This document shows, piece by piece, positions 44,131 through 54,805 of a DNA stretch of 64,000 nucleotides (position 1 is the stretch's first letter; each line of letters opens with the position of its first letter). Position numbers and translations under genes: made by a program. The notes under the pieces are model-generated. The model worked only from the letters and a program-made list of their open reading frames with translations, searched no databases and had not been told where the DNA came from. Location of the stretch: contig NZ_JAVIFX010000015.1 in the NCBI RefSeq assembly GCF_031157255.1, forward strand, positions 1-64,000. Reading direction: 5' to 3'. The stretch is from Bradyrhizobium sp. LHD-71 (GTDB taxonomy: Bacteria; Pseudomonadota; Alphaproteobacteria; Rhizobiales; Xanthobacteraceae).

Positions 44131-44209
44131 ACTAGCCCGCAAGGGCGACGCAATCGGGGGTATTCGGGACAAATATCGGGCCGGCGACGCAGACCCTGCG
44201 CCATGCCGG
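44131..44209 (+). promoter_or_regulatory. Structured 5' leader, candidate ybhL-type RNA
   Basis: Upstream of the YbhL-like gene, GCCC-gcaa-GGGC (44135-44146) is followed by a nested hairpin: CCGGC (44181-44185) with GCCGG (44205-44209), and inside it GCAG (44189-44192) with CTGC (44196-44199). It ends about 8 bases before the GAGG ribosome-binding site. A cis-regulatory ybhL RNA motif is known upstream of ybhL homologues in Rhizobiales; location and folding fit, but I cannot confirm the consensus. Confidence 0.45.
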
Positions 44210-44230
44210 ACAACATTCGAGGTTTCGACC

Positions 44231-45019
44231 ATGTCGGACTTGGACCGTAACTACGCATCTCCTTTCGGCCGGGCTGCCACCCGCGCGGATGCCGCGACCG
44301 TCGATGCCGGTCTGCGCGCCTACATGCTCCGCATCTACAACTACATGGTGATCGGCCTTGCGATCACCGGCTTCGCCGCGCTCGGCGTCTATATGGCCGC
44401 CGTGACCGGTGATCCGGCGGCGGCGGCCGGCCGGATCGCCAACACGTATCTGACGTCGTTCGGCGTTGCGATGTTCGTCAGCCCGCTGAAGTGGCTGTTC
44501 ATCCTCGCGCCGCTGGCGATGGTGTTCGTCATCTCGTTCGGCATCCAGCGGCTGCGCCCGGCAACGGCGCAGATGTTGTTCTGGGTGTTCGCGGCGCTAA
44601 TGGGCATCTCGCTGTCGTCGATCTTCCTCGTCTACACGCACACCTCGATCGTGCGCGTGTTCTTCATCACGGCGGCGGCGTTCGGTGCGCTGAGCCTCTA
44701 CGGCTATGCCACCCAGCGTGACCTCACCGGCATGGGCTCGTTCCTGATCATGGGCCTGTTCGGTGTCATCATCGCGAGCTTGGTCAACCTGTTCCTCGCC
44801 TCGTCGATGCTGCAGTTCGTCGTCTCGGTGGTGGGCGTGCTGGTGTTCGCGGGCCTCACCGCCTGGGATACGCAGCGGCTGAAGAACGAGTACATCTACG
44901 GCTACGCCGGCGAAGGTGACGTCGCGGAACGCTCGGCGATTCTCGGAGCGCTGTCGCTGTACCTGAACTTCATCAACCTGTTCACGCTGCTGATGCAGCT
45001 GCTCGGACAGCGCGAGTAA
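44231..45019 (+). CDS. Bax inhibitor-1 / YccA family membrane protein (YbhL-like)
   Basis: A 262-residue inner-membrane protein with a soluble start (MSDLDRNYASPFGRAATRAD) and seven likely helices, the first MVIGLAITGFAALGVYMAAV. The C-terminal signature TAWDTQRLKNEY, then GALSLYLNFINLFTLLMQLL, is the BI-1 pore region with its conserved Asp. Members may leak calcium or protons; the bacterial role is not settled. The ATG at 44231 has GAGG upstream; the frame back to 44069 crosses the leader. Confidence 0.93.
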   Translation: MSDLDRNYASPFGRAATRADAATVDAGLRAYMLRIYNYMVIGLAITGFAALGVYMAAVTGDPAAAAGRIANTYLTSFGVAMFVSPLKWLFILAPLAMVFVISFGIQRLRPATAQMLFWVFAALMGISLSSIFLVYTHTSIVRVFFITAAAFGALSLYGYATQRDLTGMGSFLIMGLFGVIIASLVNLFLASSMLQFVVSVVGVLVFAGLTAWDTQRLKNEYIYGYAGEGDVAERSAILGALSLYLNFINLFTLLMQLLGQRE

Positions 45020-45050
45020 GTAACCGGTCTCGCAATCAAGCGAACGACAG

Positions 45051-45078
45051 AGCCCCGGCCCAACGGCCGGGGCTTTTG
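45051..45078 (+). terminator. Rho-independent terminator after the BI-1 gene
   Basis: A perfect 10-bp stem AGCCCCGGCC (45051-45060) and GGCCGGGGCT (45065-45074), loop CAAC, then TTTTG. Confidence 0.92.
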
Positions 45079-45080
45079 TT

Positions 45081-45222
45081 TCTGTCGTCCCTGCGAAAGC
45101 AGGGATACACCTCGGCGGCGTGAGAGCGACGGGCGCCAGTCATCTTCACGAAACATGTGGATGCGCCCGACTTCATGATAGATACGAAGGCTATGGATCC
45201 CTGCTTTCGCAGGGACGACAGA
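45081..45222. mobile_element. MITE-like element with 26-bp perfect inverted ends
   Basis: The arms 45081-45106 (starting TCTGTCGTCCCTGCG) and 45197-45222 are exact reverse complements over 26 bases, around a 90-base core with no gene. Each arm also contains the small palindrome CCCTGC-gaaa-GCAGGG. It directly follows a terminator and ends 17 bases before the acetyltransferase start. No target-site duplication is evident. It could be a non-autonomous mobile element or a REP-type pair. Confidence 0.7.
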
Positions 45223-45238
45223 GATTTCGCGTCACGCC

Positions 45239-45775
45239 ATGTCCCCGCATATCAGACCCGCCACGCCGGCCGACCTTCCCGCCATTACCGCAATTTACGG
45301 CCACGCCGTTCGCACCGGTACCGCCACTTTCGAACTCGACCCGCCCGATCTCGCCGAGATGACGCGGCGGTACGATGCGCTGATCGCGGGCAACTTCCCC
45401 TATCTCGTGGCAACCGCCGACGGCGGCATCCTCGGCTATGCCTATTCCGGACCTTACCGGCCGCGGCCGGCCTACCGTTTCACCGTCGAAAACTCGGTCT
45501 ATCTCGATCCGGAAGCGCAAGGGCGGGGCGTCGGCACGCAGCTGATGCAGGCGCTGATCAAGGAATCCGAGGCGCGCGGCTACAGGCTGATGGTGGCGGT
45601 GATCGGCGATTCGGCAAACGCCGCCTCGATCGGCATGCACGTGCGCACCGGCTTTCAGATGGTCGGCACCTTCAGCAACGTCGGCCTGAAGTTCGGCCGC
45701 TGGCTCGATACGGTGATGATGCAGCGGCCGCTCGGCGAGGGTGCGAGCACCATTCCGCTCGATAGTGAGCGGTGA
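45239..45775 (+). CDS. GNAT N-acetyltransferase, phosphinothricin-acetyltransferase type
   Basis: The 178-residue product resembles the Pat/MnaT group: IRPATPADLPAITAIYGHAV, GTATFELDPP, GYAYSGPYRPRPAYRFTVE, the acetyl-CoA loop QGRGVGTQLM, and GFQMVGTFSNVGLKFGRWLD. Natural substrates of this group include methionine sulfoximine and sulfone analogues. The ribosome-binding site is weak, since the upstream sequence is the end of the repeat element. Confidence 0.9.
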   Translation: MSPHIRPATPADLPAITAIYGHAVRTGTATFELDPPDLAEMTRRYDALIAGNFPYLVATADGGILGYAYSGPYRPRPAYRFTVENSVYLDPEAQGRGVGTQLMQALIKESEARGYRLMVAVIGDSANAASIGMHVRTGFQMVGTFSNVGLKFGRWLDTVMMQRPLGEGASTIPLDSER

Positions 45776-45806
45776 ACAAGGATTTCCCCTTCACTGCTCA
45801 CTGAGC

Positions 45807-46175
45807 TCACACGACCGACAGCTTGCGGTCGATCACCAGCAGCACGCGGTCGAGTTCATGGCCGCGGCGCAGGATGTGGCCACTGGCCGAGATGACGCTA
45901 TAGGCGCCCTGCTTGCGCGCAAGCCGTGGATCCTTCTCGATACGATAGAGCGGCATCTCCGAGGCGCGACGAAAGATCGAGAATACGGCGCGGTCTTTCA
46001 GGAAGTCGATCGCGTAGTCGCGCCATTCGCCGTCGGCGACCATGCGGCCATAGAGATTGAGGATACGATTGAGTTCGAGGCGATTGAAGGTGACACGTCC
46101 AGGAGCGGATGCGCTTGCGAGGCGCTCCGCCCCCCGGCTCTCGCTGGGATCACCATCGCCGATCGTCAAGCTCAT
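45807..46175 (-). CDS. DUF2794 family protein
   Basis: The 122-residue soluble protein has VTFNRLELNRILNLYGRMVA, GEWRDYAIDFLKDRAVFSIF, RRASEMPLYRIEKDP and RRGHELDRVLLVIDRKLSVV, the DUF2794 pattern found in alphaproteobacteria. Function unknown. AGGAGG lies 7 bases before the ATG. Convergent with the acetyltransferase gene. Confidence 0.9.
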   Translation of the reverse strand: MSLTIGDGDPSESRGAERLASASAPGRVTFNRLELNRILNLYGRMVADGEWRDYAIDFLKDRAVFSIFRRASEMPLYRIEKDPRLARKQGAYSVISASGHILRRGHELDRVLLVIDRKLSVV

Positions 46176-46359
46176 GCGGCGCCTCCTGTCAGGATCTGGA
46201 GATTACGCCGGGCGTACGCCGCTGCAAGCATTAGTGACGGCGGCATGAAAATTGTCCGCAATCGGCGCCATTCCGAGCCGTCACGGGATCGTTAGGCCAA
46301 ACCATAATCATGCCCAATTTCGGCCAACCCCCCGCCGCCCTGATTTGCGAAACAACAAT

Positions 46360-46502
46360 CTCTGCGTTGGCCCGATTCTTTTGGCTTCGGATTCCTCAGC
46401 CCCCAGCCCCCCGGGGCTTTAAGGATCGGGCCCTTCGCAGAGACCTCAATGATCTCGAATATGATGACTGCGACTATGAACCGGCGCGAGCCGGTTTTTT
46501 GT
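46360..46502 (+). ncRNA. Candidate structured small RNA ending in an intrinsic terminator
   Basis: A long-range stem is formed by CTCTGCG (46360-46366) with CGCAGAG (46436-46442), and GGCCCGAT (46369-46376) with ATCGGGCC (46425-46432), giving 15 pairs with one small internal loop. Inside, AGCCC (46405-46409) pairs with GGGCT (46414-46418). An outer pair GGCCAAC (46322-46328)/GTTGGCC (46366-46372) could compete. The RNA ends in AACCGGC-GCGA-GCCGGTT plus a T-run (46479-46502). The next genes on either side are on the other strand, so it is not a leader of a downstream gene. An AT-rich CATAAT near 46304 might be a promoter. Confidence 0.55.
46479..46502 (+). terminator. Intrinsic terminator of the small RNA candidate
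   Basis: A 7-bp perfect stem AACCGGC/GCCGGTT with a GCGA loop, followed by TTTTGTTG. The T-run is only on the plus strand, so it ends a plus-strand transcript in a place with no plus-strand gene. Confidence 0.85.
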
Positions 46503-46592
46503 TGCTTTGCGCAAACTTCGCAGACAATTGACGGGATTTTCCTGCGTCGGCGGAGCGGCCGTCCGGGGCGCCGGCCAGAGGCCGACTGTCAA

Positions 46593-47381
46593 TCAGCGTA
46601 ACGCCGAATAGGCGGCACCGAGCATCGCGCCAGGCCGTTCGCGGCTGCCTTCCTGAATGTAGACGACGGCGCCATCGACGCCCTGACTGTTGAGGTTCTC
46701 GATCGGCACGGTCCATGTCGCCGGCTTGCCGGTCCAGTCGCCGACCTTCAACCAGTTGCGCACAACGTTATGGTAGGTGATCTCCTTGCCGCGGTTCTCG
46801 CCGCGGCCGATCGCAACCGGCACCTGCTCCGCGACTGAGCAGATCCAGACCTCGCCCGCACTATCGCCGGATGGGGACTCCGGCACCGAAACCTTGATCT
46901 GTCCCTTTGCCACCGACACCTTGACCGGCACCGACATGACCCCGGATTTTCCGGAGCTCTCACTGATGGCGCGATCGATGCTCGCCCGATCGTTTCCCAG
47001 CGCATGCAGCTGGCCATTGACGACGACCTGCGGCGTGTAGATCTGGCGGTCGCCCCGAACCTTCGAATACGCCTTCTGCCGCGCCGTGAATTTCGGATCG
47101 GCGAGCGTGTCCTTCCAGCCGAGATAATCCCAGTAGTCGATCGGCAGGCTGATTGCGATGACGGTTGGATCCTTGGCAATCTCGCCGATGAGCTTGTCGG
47201 CCTCCGGACAGGACGAGCAGCCCTGCGCGGTGAACAGCTCAAGCACCGCGCGCGGCTCGGCGGCCGCCGACGGAGTAGCGAAGAGCAGACCCACGCCGGC
47301 GGCGACCGCGACCGACATCGGCGAGACGGACCCTGTTCGCTCTTTCAATTGCGGGAGTCCCTCCTGCATTGCACCGCTCAT
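46593..47381 (-). CDS. Exported DUF1223 thioredoxin-like protein
   Basis: The 262-residue product has a signal region (VAVAAGVGLLFATPSAAA) and the DUF1223 domain: LELFTAQGCSSCPEADKLIG contains a CxxC pair like a thioredoxin active site, followed by HVDYWDYLGW-like IDYWDYLGWKDTLADPKF and YTPQVVVNGQ. Predicted to act in the periplasm on disulfides, but no substrate is known. The start could also be at 47369 or 47318; 47381 is kept because the shorter forms lose the charged N-terminal region. Confidence 0.88.
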   Translation of the reverse strand: MSGAMQEGLPQLKERTGSVSPMSVAVAAGVGLLFATPSAAAEPRAVLELFTAQGCSSCPEADKLIGEIAKDPTVIAISLPIDYWDYLGWKDTLADPKFTARQKAYSKVRGDRQIYTPQVVVNGQLHALGNDRASIDRAISESSGKSGVMSVPVKVSVAKGQIKVSVPESPSGDSAGEVWICSVAEQVPVAIGRGENRGKEITYHNVVRNWLKVGDWTGKPATWTVPIENLNSQGVDGAVVYIQEGSRERPGAMLGAAYSALR

Positions 47382-47395
47382 ATTGGCGCCCCCGG

Positions 47396-47470
47396 CTAGT
47401 GTCCCGATTCTAACGTTCGAATCATCTTGCGACGACCTCGCATGTGATCGTTAGAACCAAGAGGGACTAG
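47396..47470. repeat. Family A palindromic repeat, best copy
   Basis: CTAGTGTCCCGATTCTAACG at 47396-47415 pairs imperfectly with CGTTAGAACC and GAGGGACTAG at 47449-47470, around a core with CTTGCGACGA. Decayed relatives lie at 14149-14214 and 39028-39093. Confidence 0.7.
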
Positions 47471-47497
47471 AACTCTATGATGCTGGTCCACTTTTGC

Positions 47498-47549
47498 ATT
47501 TGACGTTCGTACGCTGGTACTCGCGGCAATGTTGGTACGAACGTCAAAT
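47498..47549. repeat. Family B palindromic repeat, best copy
   Basis: Perfect 15-bp arms ATTTGACGTTCGTAC (47498-47512) and GTACGAACGTCAAAT (47535-47549) around 22 bases. It sits 28 bases after the family A copy. The same arms, shortened to 11 bp, occur at 39836-39886. Confidence 0.75.
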
Positions 47550-47574
47550 CCAGCGCACCAGCGCAAGCTGCCTG

Positions 47575-47609
47575 TTGAAAAGGCGGCCTACTCATAGGCC
47601 GCCTTTCAA
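47575..47609 (-). terminator. Terminator of acnA
   Basis: GGCGGCCTA (47582-47590) and TAGGCCGCC (47595-47603) form a 9-bp stem with a 4-base loop; on the minus strand it is followed by TTTTC. The flanks TTGAAA and TTTCAA extend the pairing, so it may work in both directions. Confidence 0.88.
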
Positions 47610-47646
47610 TCACTGGCACCTCACATCGCAGTGAGACATCCAACTC

Positions 47647-50367
<2,721 letters not shown>

Positions 50368-50600
50368 GTAGTGGAATCCCCAAGTAAAGTCAGTTAGTTA
50401 CCTCGGAGGAGAGGCATCTTGAAACCGCGAGCGCAGGCGAGGCAAGAGGCACTTCTGCGGAGAAGCGGTGCGGCATCCGGTTCCGGTTTATAGTCATTTT
50501 AAACTTCCCGCCAATCCGCAAATTGAGTTTCTGGGATGCATTTCAAACTGCATTCCCAAGCATTTGCAGGATAGAAGGCCCGCGAGAGGGTTGAGCGAAG
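50368..50600. promoter_or_regulatory. Divergent acnA / ccmA promoter region with two palindromes
   Basis: GTTTATAGTCATTTTAAAC at 50486-50504 is a 19-base imperfect palindrome (7 of 9 pairs), with spacing like iron-regulator boxes (Irr/ICE type), 119 bases before acnA. GGGATGCA (50533-50540) and TGCATTCCC (50549-50557) form a second near-palindrome, 44 bases before ccmA. Regulators are not identified; an iron link is inference from the Fe-S and heme roles of the two genes. Confidence 0.4.
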
Positions 50601-51206
50601 ATGCGGCTTGCGGGCAGCGACGTGACGTGCATTCGCGGGGGGCGCGAGGTTTTTGCCGCTCTCAATTTCACCGTGGGTGCCGGTGAGGCGCTGGCCGTCA
50701 CCGGCCGCAACGGCGCCGGAAAATCCTCACTGCTGCGGCTGATCGCCGGACTGCTTCTGCCTGCCGGCGGATCAATCCAGTTGCACGGCGCCGAGACGGC
50801 CGGCCCGCTTGCCGAACAATGCCACTTTCTCGGCCACCGGGACGGCCTGAAACCATCGCTGACGGTGACGGAAAATCTCGAATTCTGGCGCGACTTTCTC
50901 GGCGGCGAGCGCGGCCTGTCGACAGAGGAAAGCCTCGACGCATCCGACATCGCCAATCTCGCCGACCTGCCGGCTTCCTATCTCTCCGCCGGACAGCGGC
51001 GACGGCTGGCGCTCGCGCGGCTGGTCGCCACGCGGCGGCCGATCTGGCTGCTGGACGAGCCGACGTCGACGCTCGATTCGCATGCGCAAGAGCTGCTCGC
51101 CGGGCTGATGACGAAGCACCTTCATTCCGGCGGCCTCATCGTGGCGGCCACCCATGACACGCTCGGCATCGCCACCCGCGAACTGCGAATCGGAGGCGGT
51201 CGTTGA
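50601..51206 (+). CDS. ccmA: Cytochrome c maturation ATPase CcmA
   Basis: ATPase of the CcmABCD complex, which frees the heme chaperone CcmE. The 201-residue product has Walker [17 protein letters not shown], signature [15 protein letters not shown] and Walker [17 protein letters not shown]. First gene of the ccmABCD-ccmG run. Its stop overlaps the ccmB start. Confidence 0.95.
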   Translation: MRLAGSDVTCIRGGREVFAALNFTVGAGEALAVTGRNGAGKSSLLRLIAGLLLPAGGSIQLHGAETAGPLAEQCHFLGHRDGLKPSLTVTENLEFWRDFLGGERGLSTEESLDASDIANLADLPASYLSAGQRRRLALARLVATRRPIWLLDEPTSTLDSHAQELLAGLMTKHLHSGGLIVAATHDTLGIATRELRIGGGR

Positions 51207-51871
51207 GCGCGCTCGCAGCCCTGATACGACGTGACGTCCTTGTGTCGCTGCGGGTCGGCGGCGGGGCGCTGATCGGCGTGCTGTTCTTCCTCAGCGTCGT
51301 GGTGCTGATGCCGTTCGCGGTCGGACCCGACCTGGCGCTGCTGAAGCGCATCGGCCCCGCGATCCTCTGGCTCGGAGCGATGCTGGCGAGCCTGCTGACG
51401 CTCGATCGCCTGTTCGCCGCAGATCACGACGACGGATCGCTCGACCTCATCGTCATGAGCAGAACACCGCTGGAACTAGCGTGCATCGCCAAGGCGCTGG
51501 CGCACTGGGTGGCATCGAGCATTCCACTGATCGCCGCAGCGCCGGCCCTGGCGTTGATGCTCAATCTCGATGCGGCAGCAACGATCGGCGTCATGCTGAC
51601 TTTGCTGGCCGGAACGCCCGCCCTGACCCTCATGGGCATGATCGGTGCCGCGCTTGCCGTCACGCTGAGGCGGGGCGGGCTCCTGCTCCCCGTGCTGGTG
51701 CTGCCGCTGTCCATTCCGACGTTGATCTTTGGCGTGATCGCCGCCAATGCCGCAGCCAGCGGACAGTCGCCGTTCGGGCCGCCATTCTCGATCCTTTGCG
51801 CGCTTTCATTGTTCGGCCTCGTGGTCGGGCCGTTGGCGGCGGCGGCGAGCCTGCGACAGGGGCTGGACTGA
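51203..51871 (+). CDS. ccmB: Heme exporter CcmB
   Basis: Membrane subunit of the CcmAB transporter. The 222-residue product has six likely helices, with [33 protein letters not shown] and the C-terminal [18 protein letters not shown]. The start is TTG at 51203, overlapping the ccmA stop as TTGA; the first in-frame ATG would remove a helix. Confidence 0.94.
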   Translation: MSALAALIRRDVLVSLRVGGGALIGVLFFLSVVVLMPFAVGPDLALLKRIGPAILWLGAMLASLLTLDRLFAADHDDGSLDLIVMSRTPLELACIAKALAHWVASSIPLIAAAPALALMLNLDAAATIGVMLTLLAGTPALTLMGMIGAALAVTLRRGGLLLPVLVLPLSIPTLIFGVIAANAAASGQSPFGPPFSILCALSLFGLVVGPLAAAASLRQGLD

Positions 51872-51965
51872 TGCACAACGGCGGTAAGATAGCATCGCGC
51901 GAAATTGAGTTCCGCAACCGGGGGCCTGCATTGCCTGCATCGCCGCCCGCCTCTATCAGGACCCC

Positions 51966-52697
51966 ATGAGCCTCATCGACCTCGCCAACCCATCGCGCTT
52001 TCTTAAGTTCGCCGAGCGCGTGCTGCCGTGGCTCGCAGCGGCGACCGCAGTGTTGATGCTGGTCGGCCTGCAACAGGTGTTCGCCGCGCCGGACGACTAC
52101 CAGCAGGGCGCGACGGTGAAGATCATGTTCATCCATGTGCCGAGCGCGTGGCTGTCGATGTTCGTGTGGGGGGTGATGAGTCTCGCGGCACTGGGCACAC
52201 TGGTGTGGCGGCATCCGCTCGCCGACGTGTCGGCGAAGGCCGCGGTGCCGATCGGCGCGGCCTTCACCTTCATTGCGCTGGTGACCGGTTCGCTGTGGGG
52301 ACGTCCGATGTGGGGCACCTATTGGGAATGGGATGCACGGCTGACATCGGTGTTGATCCTGTTCCTGATGTATCTCGGGCTGATGGCGCTGTGGCGCGCG
52401 GTCGACGATCCCTCGCGCGCGGCCCGCGCAGCGGCGATCATCACCCTGGTCGGTGCGATCAATCTGCCGATCATCAAGTTCTCCGTGGACTGGTGGAACA
52501 CGCTGCATCAACCTGCCTCGGTTCTTCGGATCGGCGGTCCGACGATTCACCCATCGTTGCTCGTGCCGCTGCTGATCATGGCCGTCGCGTTCTCGCTGCT
52601 GTTCCTGACCCTGCACCTTGCAGCAATGCGCAACGAGATCCTGCGCCGGCGCGTGCGCACGCTCCGCCTGTTGCAGGCCTCCGCGGCGCGGGCTTGA
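51966..52697 (+). CDS. ccmC: Heme-handling protein CcmC
   Basis: CcmC presents heme to CcmE. The 243-residue product has six helices, the first heme-ligand region FIHVPSAWLSMFVWG with a conserved His, and the tryptophan-rich motif GRPMWGTYWEWDARLTS. The second His region is NTLHQPASVLR. The 94-base gap after ccmB has no gene. Confidence 0.96.
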   Translation: MSLIDLANPSRFLKFAERVLPWLAAATAVLMLVGLQQVFAAPDDYQQGATVKIMFIHVPSAWLSMFVWGVMSLAALGTLVWRHPLADVSAKAAVPIGAAFTFIALVTGSLWGRPMWGTYWEWDARLTSVLILFLMYLGLMALWRAVDDPSRAARAAAIITLVGAINLPIIKFSVDWWNTLHQPASVLRIGGPTIHPSLLVPLLIMAVAFSLLFLTLHLAAMRNEILRRRVRTLRLLQASAARA

Positions 52698-52707
52698 CGA
52701 GGCGCGC

Positions 52708-52884
52708 ATGACACTCGGTCAGCATGCGACCTTCATCATCGCCGCCTACGCGATCGCCGCAACCGTCGTTGCCGGCTTGATCGTCTGGGTCGTCGCCGAT
52801 TATCGGCGCCAGCGCGCGATCCTGCACGATCTCGAGATCGCCGGAATGAAACGCCGCTCGGCGCCGCAGGCCAGCCGCTCATGA
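52708..52884 (+). CDS. ccmD: Heme exporter subunit CcmD
   Basis: A 58-residue single-helix protein, MTLGQHATFIIAAYAIAATV then VAGLIVWVVADYRRQRAILH, which is the typical CcmD topology with a basic cytoplasmic tail. It helps release holo-CcmE from CcmC. Overlaps ccmG by 4 bases (ATGA). Confidence 0.92.
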   Translation: MTLGQHATFIIAAYAIAATVVAGLIVWVVADYRRQRAILHDLEIAGMKRRSAPQASRS

Positions 52885-53486
52885 GCGCACAAGGCGATCC
52901 ACACACCGTCACCCGCGCCTCGCGCAATCGTCACTGGCTTGCGCTGATACCGCTCGTCGTGTTCGGCGGCCTAGCCGTGCTGTTCTTCTTCCGGCTCGGC
53001 AGCGGAGACCCCGCGCAGATTCCGTCGGCGCTGGTCGGCCGTCCGGCGCCTGCAACGACGCTGCCTGCGCTCGAGGGACTAACCGACAACGGCCGCGTCA
53101 TTCCCGGCCTGACGCCCGAGACGCTGCGCGGCAAGGTCAGCGTCGTGAATGTGTGGGCCTCCTGGTGCGTGCCATGCCATGAGGAAGCGCCGCTGCTGCA
53201 CACGCTGAGCGCGGACAAGCGCTTCCAGATCGTCGGCATCAACTACAAGGATGCGACCGACAATGCGCGGCGTTTTCTTGGCCGCTACGGCAATCCGTTC
53301 AGCGCTGTCGGCGCCGATGCCAACGGTCGCGCATCGATCGAATGGGGAGTCTATGGTGTACCGGAGACTTTCGTCGTCGGCCGCGACGGCAACATCTCTT
53401 ACAAGCTCATCGGTCCGATCACGCCGGCGAATTATGAGACAGTGCTGAAAGCGGAAATCGAGAAGGCCTTGCGCGCAAGCCCGTGA
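52881..53486 (+). CDS. ccmG: Thiol:disulfide interchange protein CcmG / DsbE
   Basis: A membrane-anchored thioredoxin that keeps apocytochrome c cysteines reduced. The 201-residue product has one N-terminal helix (LALIPLVVFGGLAVLFFFRL) and the active site NVWASWCVPCHEEAPLL; the cis-Pro region is GVYGVPETFVVGRDG. The remaining ccm genes (ccmE, ccmF, ccmH, ccmI) are not in the window. Confidence 0.95.
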   Translation: MSAQGDPHTVTRASRNRHWLALIPLVVFGGLAVLFFFRLGSGDPAQIPSALVGRPAPATTLPALEGLTDNGRVIPGLTPETLRGKVSVVNVWASWCVPCHEEAPLLHTLSADKRFQIVGINYKDATDNARRFLGRYGNPFSAVGADANGRASIEWGVYGVPETFVVGRDGNISYKLIGPITPANYETVLKAEIEKALRASP

Positions 53487-53643
53487 ACGTCCGTTCATTA
53501 ACTCCGCGACATCATCTCACGAAAATTTTTTGCGCGTTTATCTGACGTTCATTCGCCGAACAATTCTCCGCCACGAAGCGCGCGCTCAATCGCGCACGTC
53601 GTCGGTCGACGACAGCCATGACTGTCTCTGGAGGGACATACCT

Positions 53644-54015
53644 ATGCGTCATCTTACGCTCGCAGCCTTGACCGCAATCGGACTCGTCGCAGCCACCCCG
53701 CTGCTCGCACAGACGCCCGCGCCTGCCACCGGCGGAAGCAGCGCGATGCACAAGTCGGCGCCTGCACCCGCGTCAGCGACGAAGGGGCCGACAACGACGG
53801 ACGTCATGCACGCGAAACACGCCGAGCAGATCGACATCAACTCGGCGACCGAAGCTCAGCTCACCACGCTGCCGGGTATCGCCAAGGCGCGCTCGGAAGC
53901 GATCATCAAAGGCCGTCCCTATAAGGGCAAGGACGAGCTCGTGAGCAAGAAGATCGTGCCCGAGAACGTCTACAACGGGATCAAGGACAAGATCGTCGCC
54001 AAGCAGAAAAGCTGA
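53644..54015 (+). CDS. Exported helix-hairpin-helix (ComEA-like) protein
   Basis: The 123-residue product has a signal peptide (ending LLAQ), a Pro/Ala-rich linker and one HhH domain: QIDINSATEAQLTTLPGIAK, then ARSEAIIKGRPYKGKDELV. HhH domains of this kind bind DNA non-specifically; ComEA does so outside the membrane in transformation. No competence genes are near. GGAGGG precedes the ATG. Confidence 0.88.
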   Translation: MRHLTLAALTAIGLVAATPLLAQTPAPATGGSSAMHKSAPAPASATKGPTTTDVMHAKHAEQIDINSATEAQLTTLPGIAKARSEAIIKGRPYKGKDELVSKKIVPENVYNGIKDKIVAKQKS

Positions 54016-54105
54016 TCGCAATCGATGCTGAGGGGGTGCGAACGCGGGAGAAGTACCGGCTTCCGTGTCAGCTCCCCGCAAGATTGCACGGCTGAGTATG
54101 CCGAC

Positions 54106-54142
54106 GGCGCACCGGTTTCCCCGGCCGGTGCGCCGGTTTTTC
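54106..54142 (+). terminator. Rho-independent terminator after the HhH gene
   Basis: A perfect 10-bp stem GGCGCACCGG (54106-54115) and CCGGTGCGCC (54125-54134) is followed by GGTTTTTC. Confidence 0.9.
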
Positions 54143-54167
54143 TTTGAGCCTCGTCGTCGATCGACGG

Positions 54168-54761
54168 CTACACATCGCCGCGCCGGGCGTCGCTGGTCTC
54201 GGCGGTTGCGGGCTGAATGCTGTGGCGATTGATTAGCGGCATCTGCAGCATCGCGAACACGGCCGTGATCGGCACTGCTCCGAAAGCTTTGAACGCGACC
54301 CAGAAGTCGGTCGATTGCGTTCGCCAGATGATTTCGTTCAACGCCGCCATCGCGAAGAAGAACATGGCCCAGCGAAACGTCAGCGCGCGCCAGCCCGCAG
54401 GCGTCAGGTTGAACATCTGGTCGAACATGATGGCGATGAACGACTTGTGGAACAGCAGACCGACGCCGAGAATCAGTCCGAACAGGCTGTAGATGATGGT
54501 CGGCTTCATCTTGATGAAGGTCTCATCGTGCAGCACCAGTGTCAGCGTACCGAACACGAGCACGATCACGGCCGAGACGATCGCCATCAGCGGCACGTGA
54601 CGCACCACTGCATAGGAGACGGCGATCGCGACGACGATGGCAACCATGAACGCGGCGGTCGCCACGAACAGGTCGAACCTCGCGTTCGCGACGAAGAAAA
54701 CGACCAGCGGCCCAAGCTCGGTCGCAAGCTTGAACAGCGGATGCGGCGCGGCCTTGTCCAT
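54168..54761 (-). CDS. ispZ: Septation protein A family (YciB/IspZ)
   Basis: An inner-membrane protein with about six helices, 197 residues or close to it, needed for normal envelope and septum formation. Seen are [60 protein letters not shown] and [20 protein letters not shown]. The ATG at 54761 is preferred over an in-frame TTG at 54791. It follows ftsY, as usual in alphaproteobacteria. Confidence 0.93.
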   Translation of the reverse strand: MDKAAPHPLFKLATELGPLVVFFVANARFDLFVATAAFMVAIVVAIAVSYAVVRHVPLMAIVSAVIVLVFGTLTLVLHDETFIKMKPTIIYSLFGLILGVGLLFHKSFIAIMFDQMFNLTPAGWRALTFRWAMFFFAMAALNEIIWRTQSTDFWVAFKAFGAVPITAVFAMLQMPLINRHSIQPATAETSDARRGDV

Positions 54762-54805
54762 GCGATCTCTCGTCCCTTGATCTTTTGTCAAATCGAGGCC
54801 TGCAG

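Noticed and set aside
46310-46531. 73-codon frame over the small RNA candidate
   Set aside because: It reads through the intrinsic terminator at 46479-46502 and lacks a ribosome-binding site, so most transcripts would end before its stop codon.
50601-53486. Incomplete ccm cluster as a sign of gene loss
   Set aside because: ccmE, ccmF, ccmH and ccmI are usually in a second locus in these bacteria.
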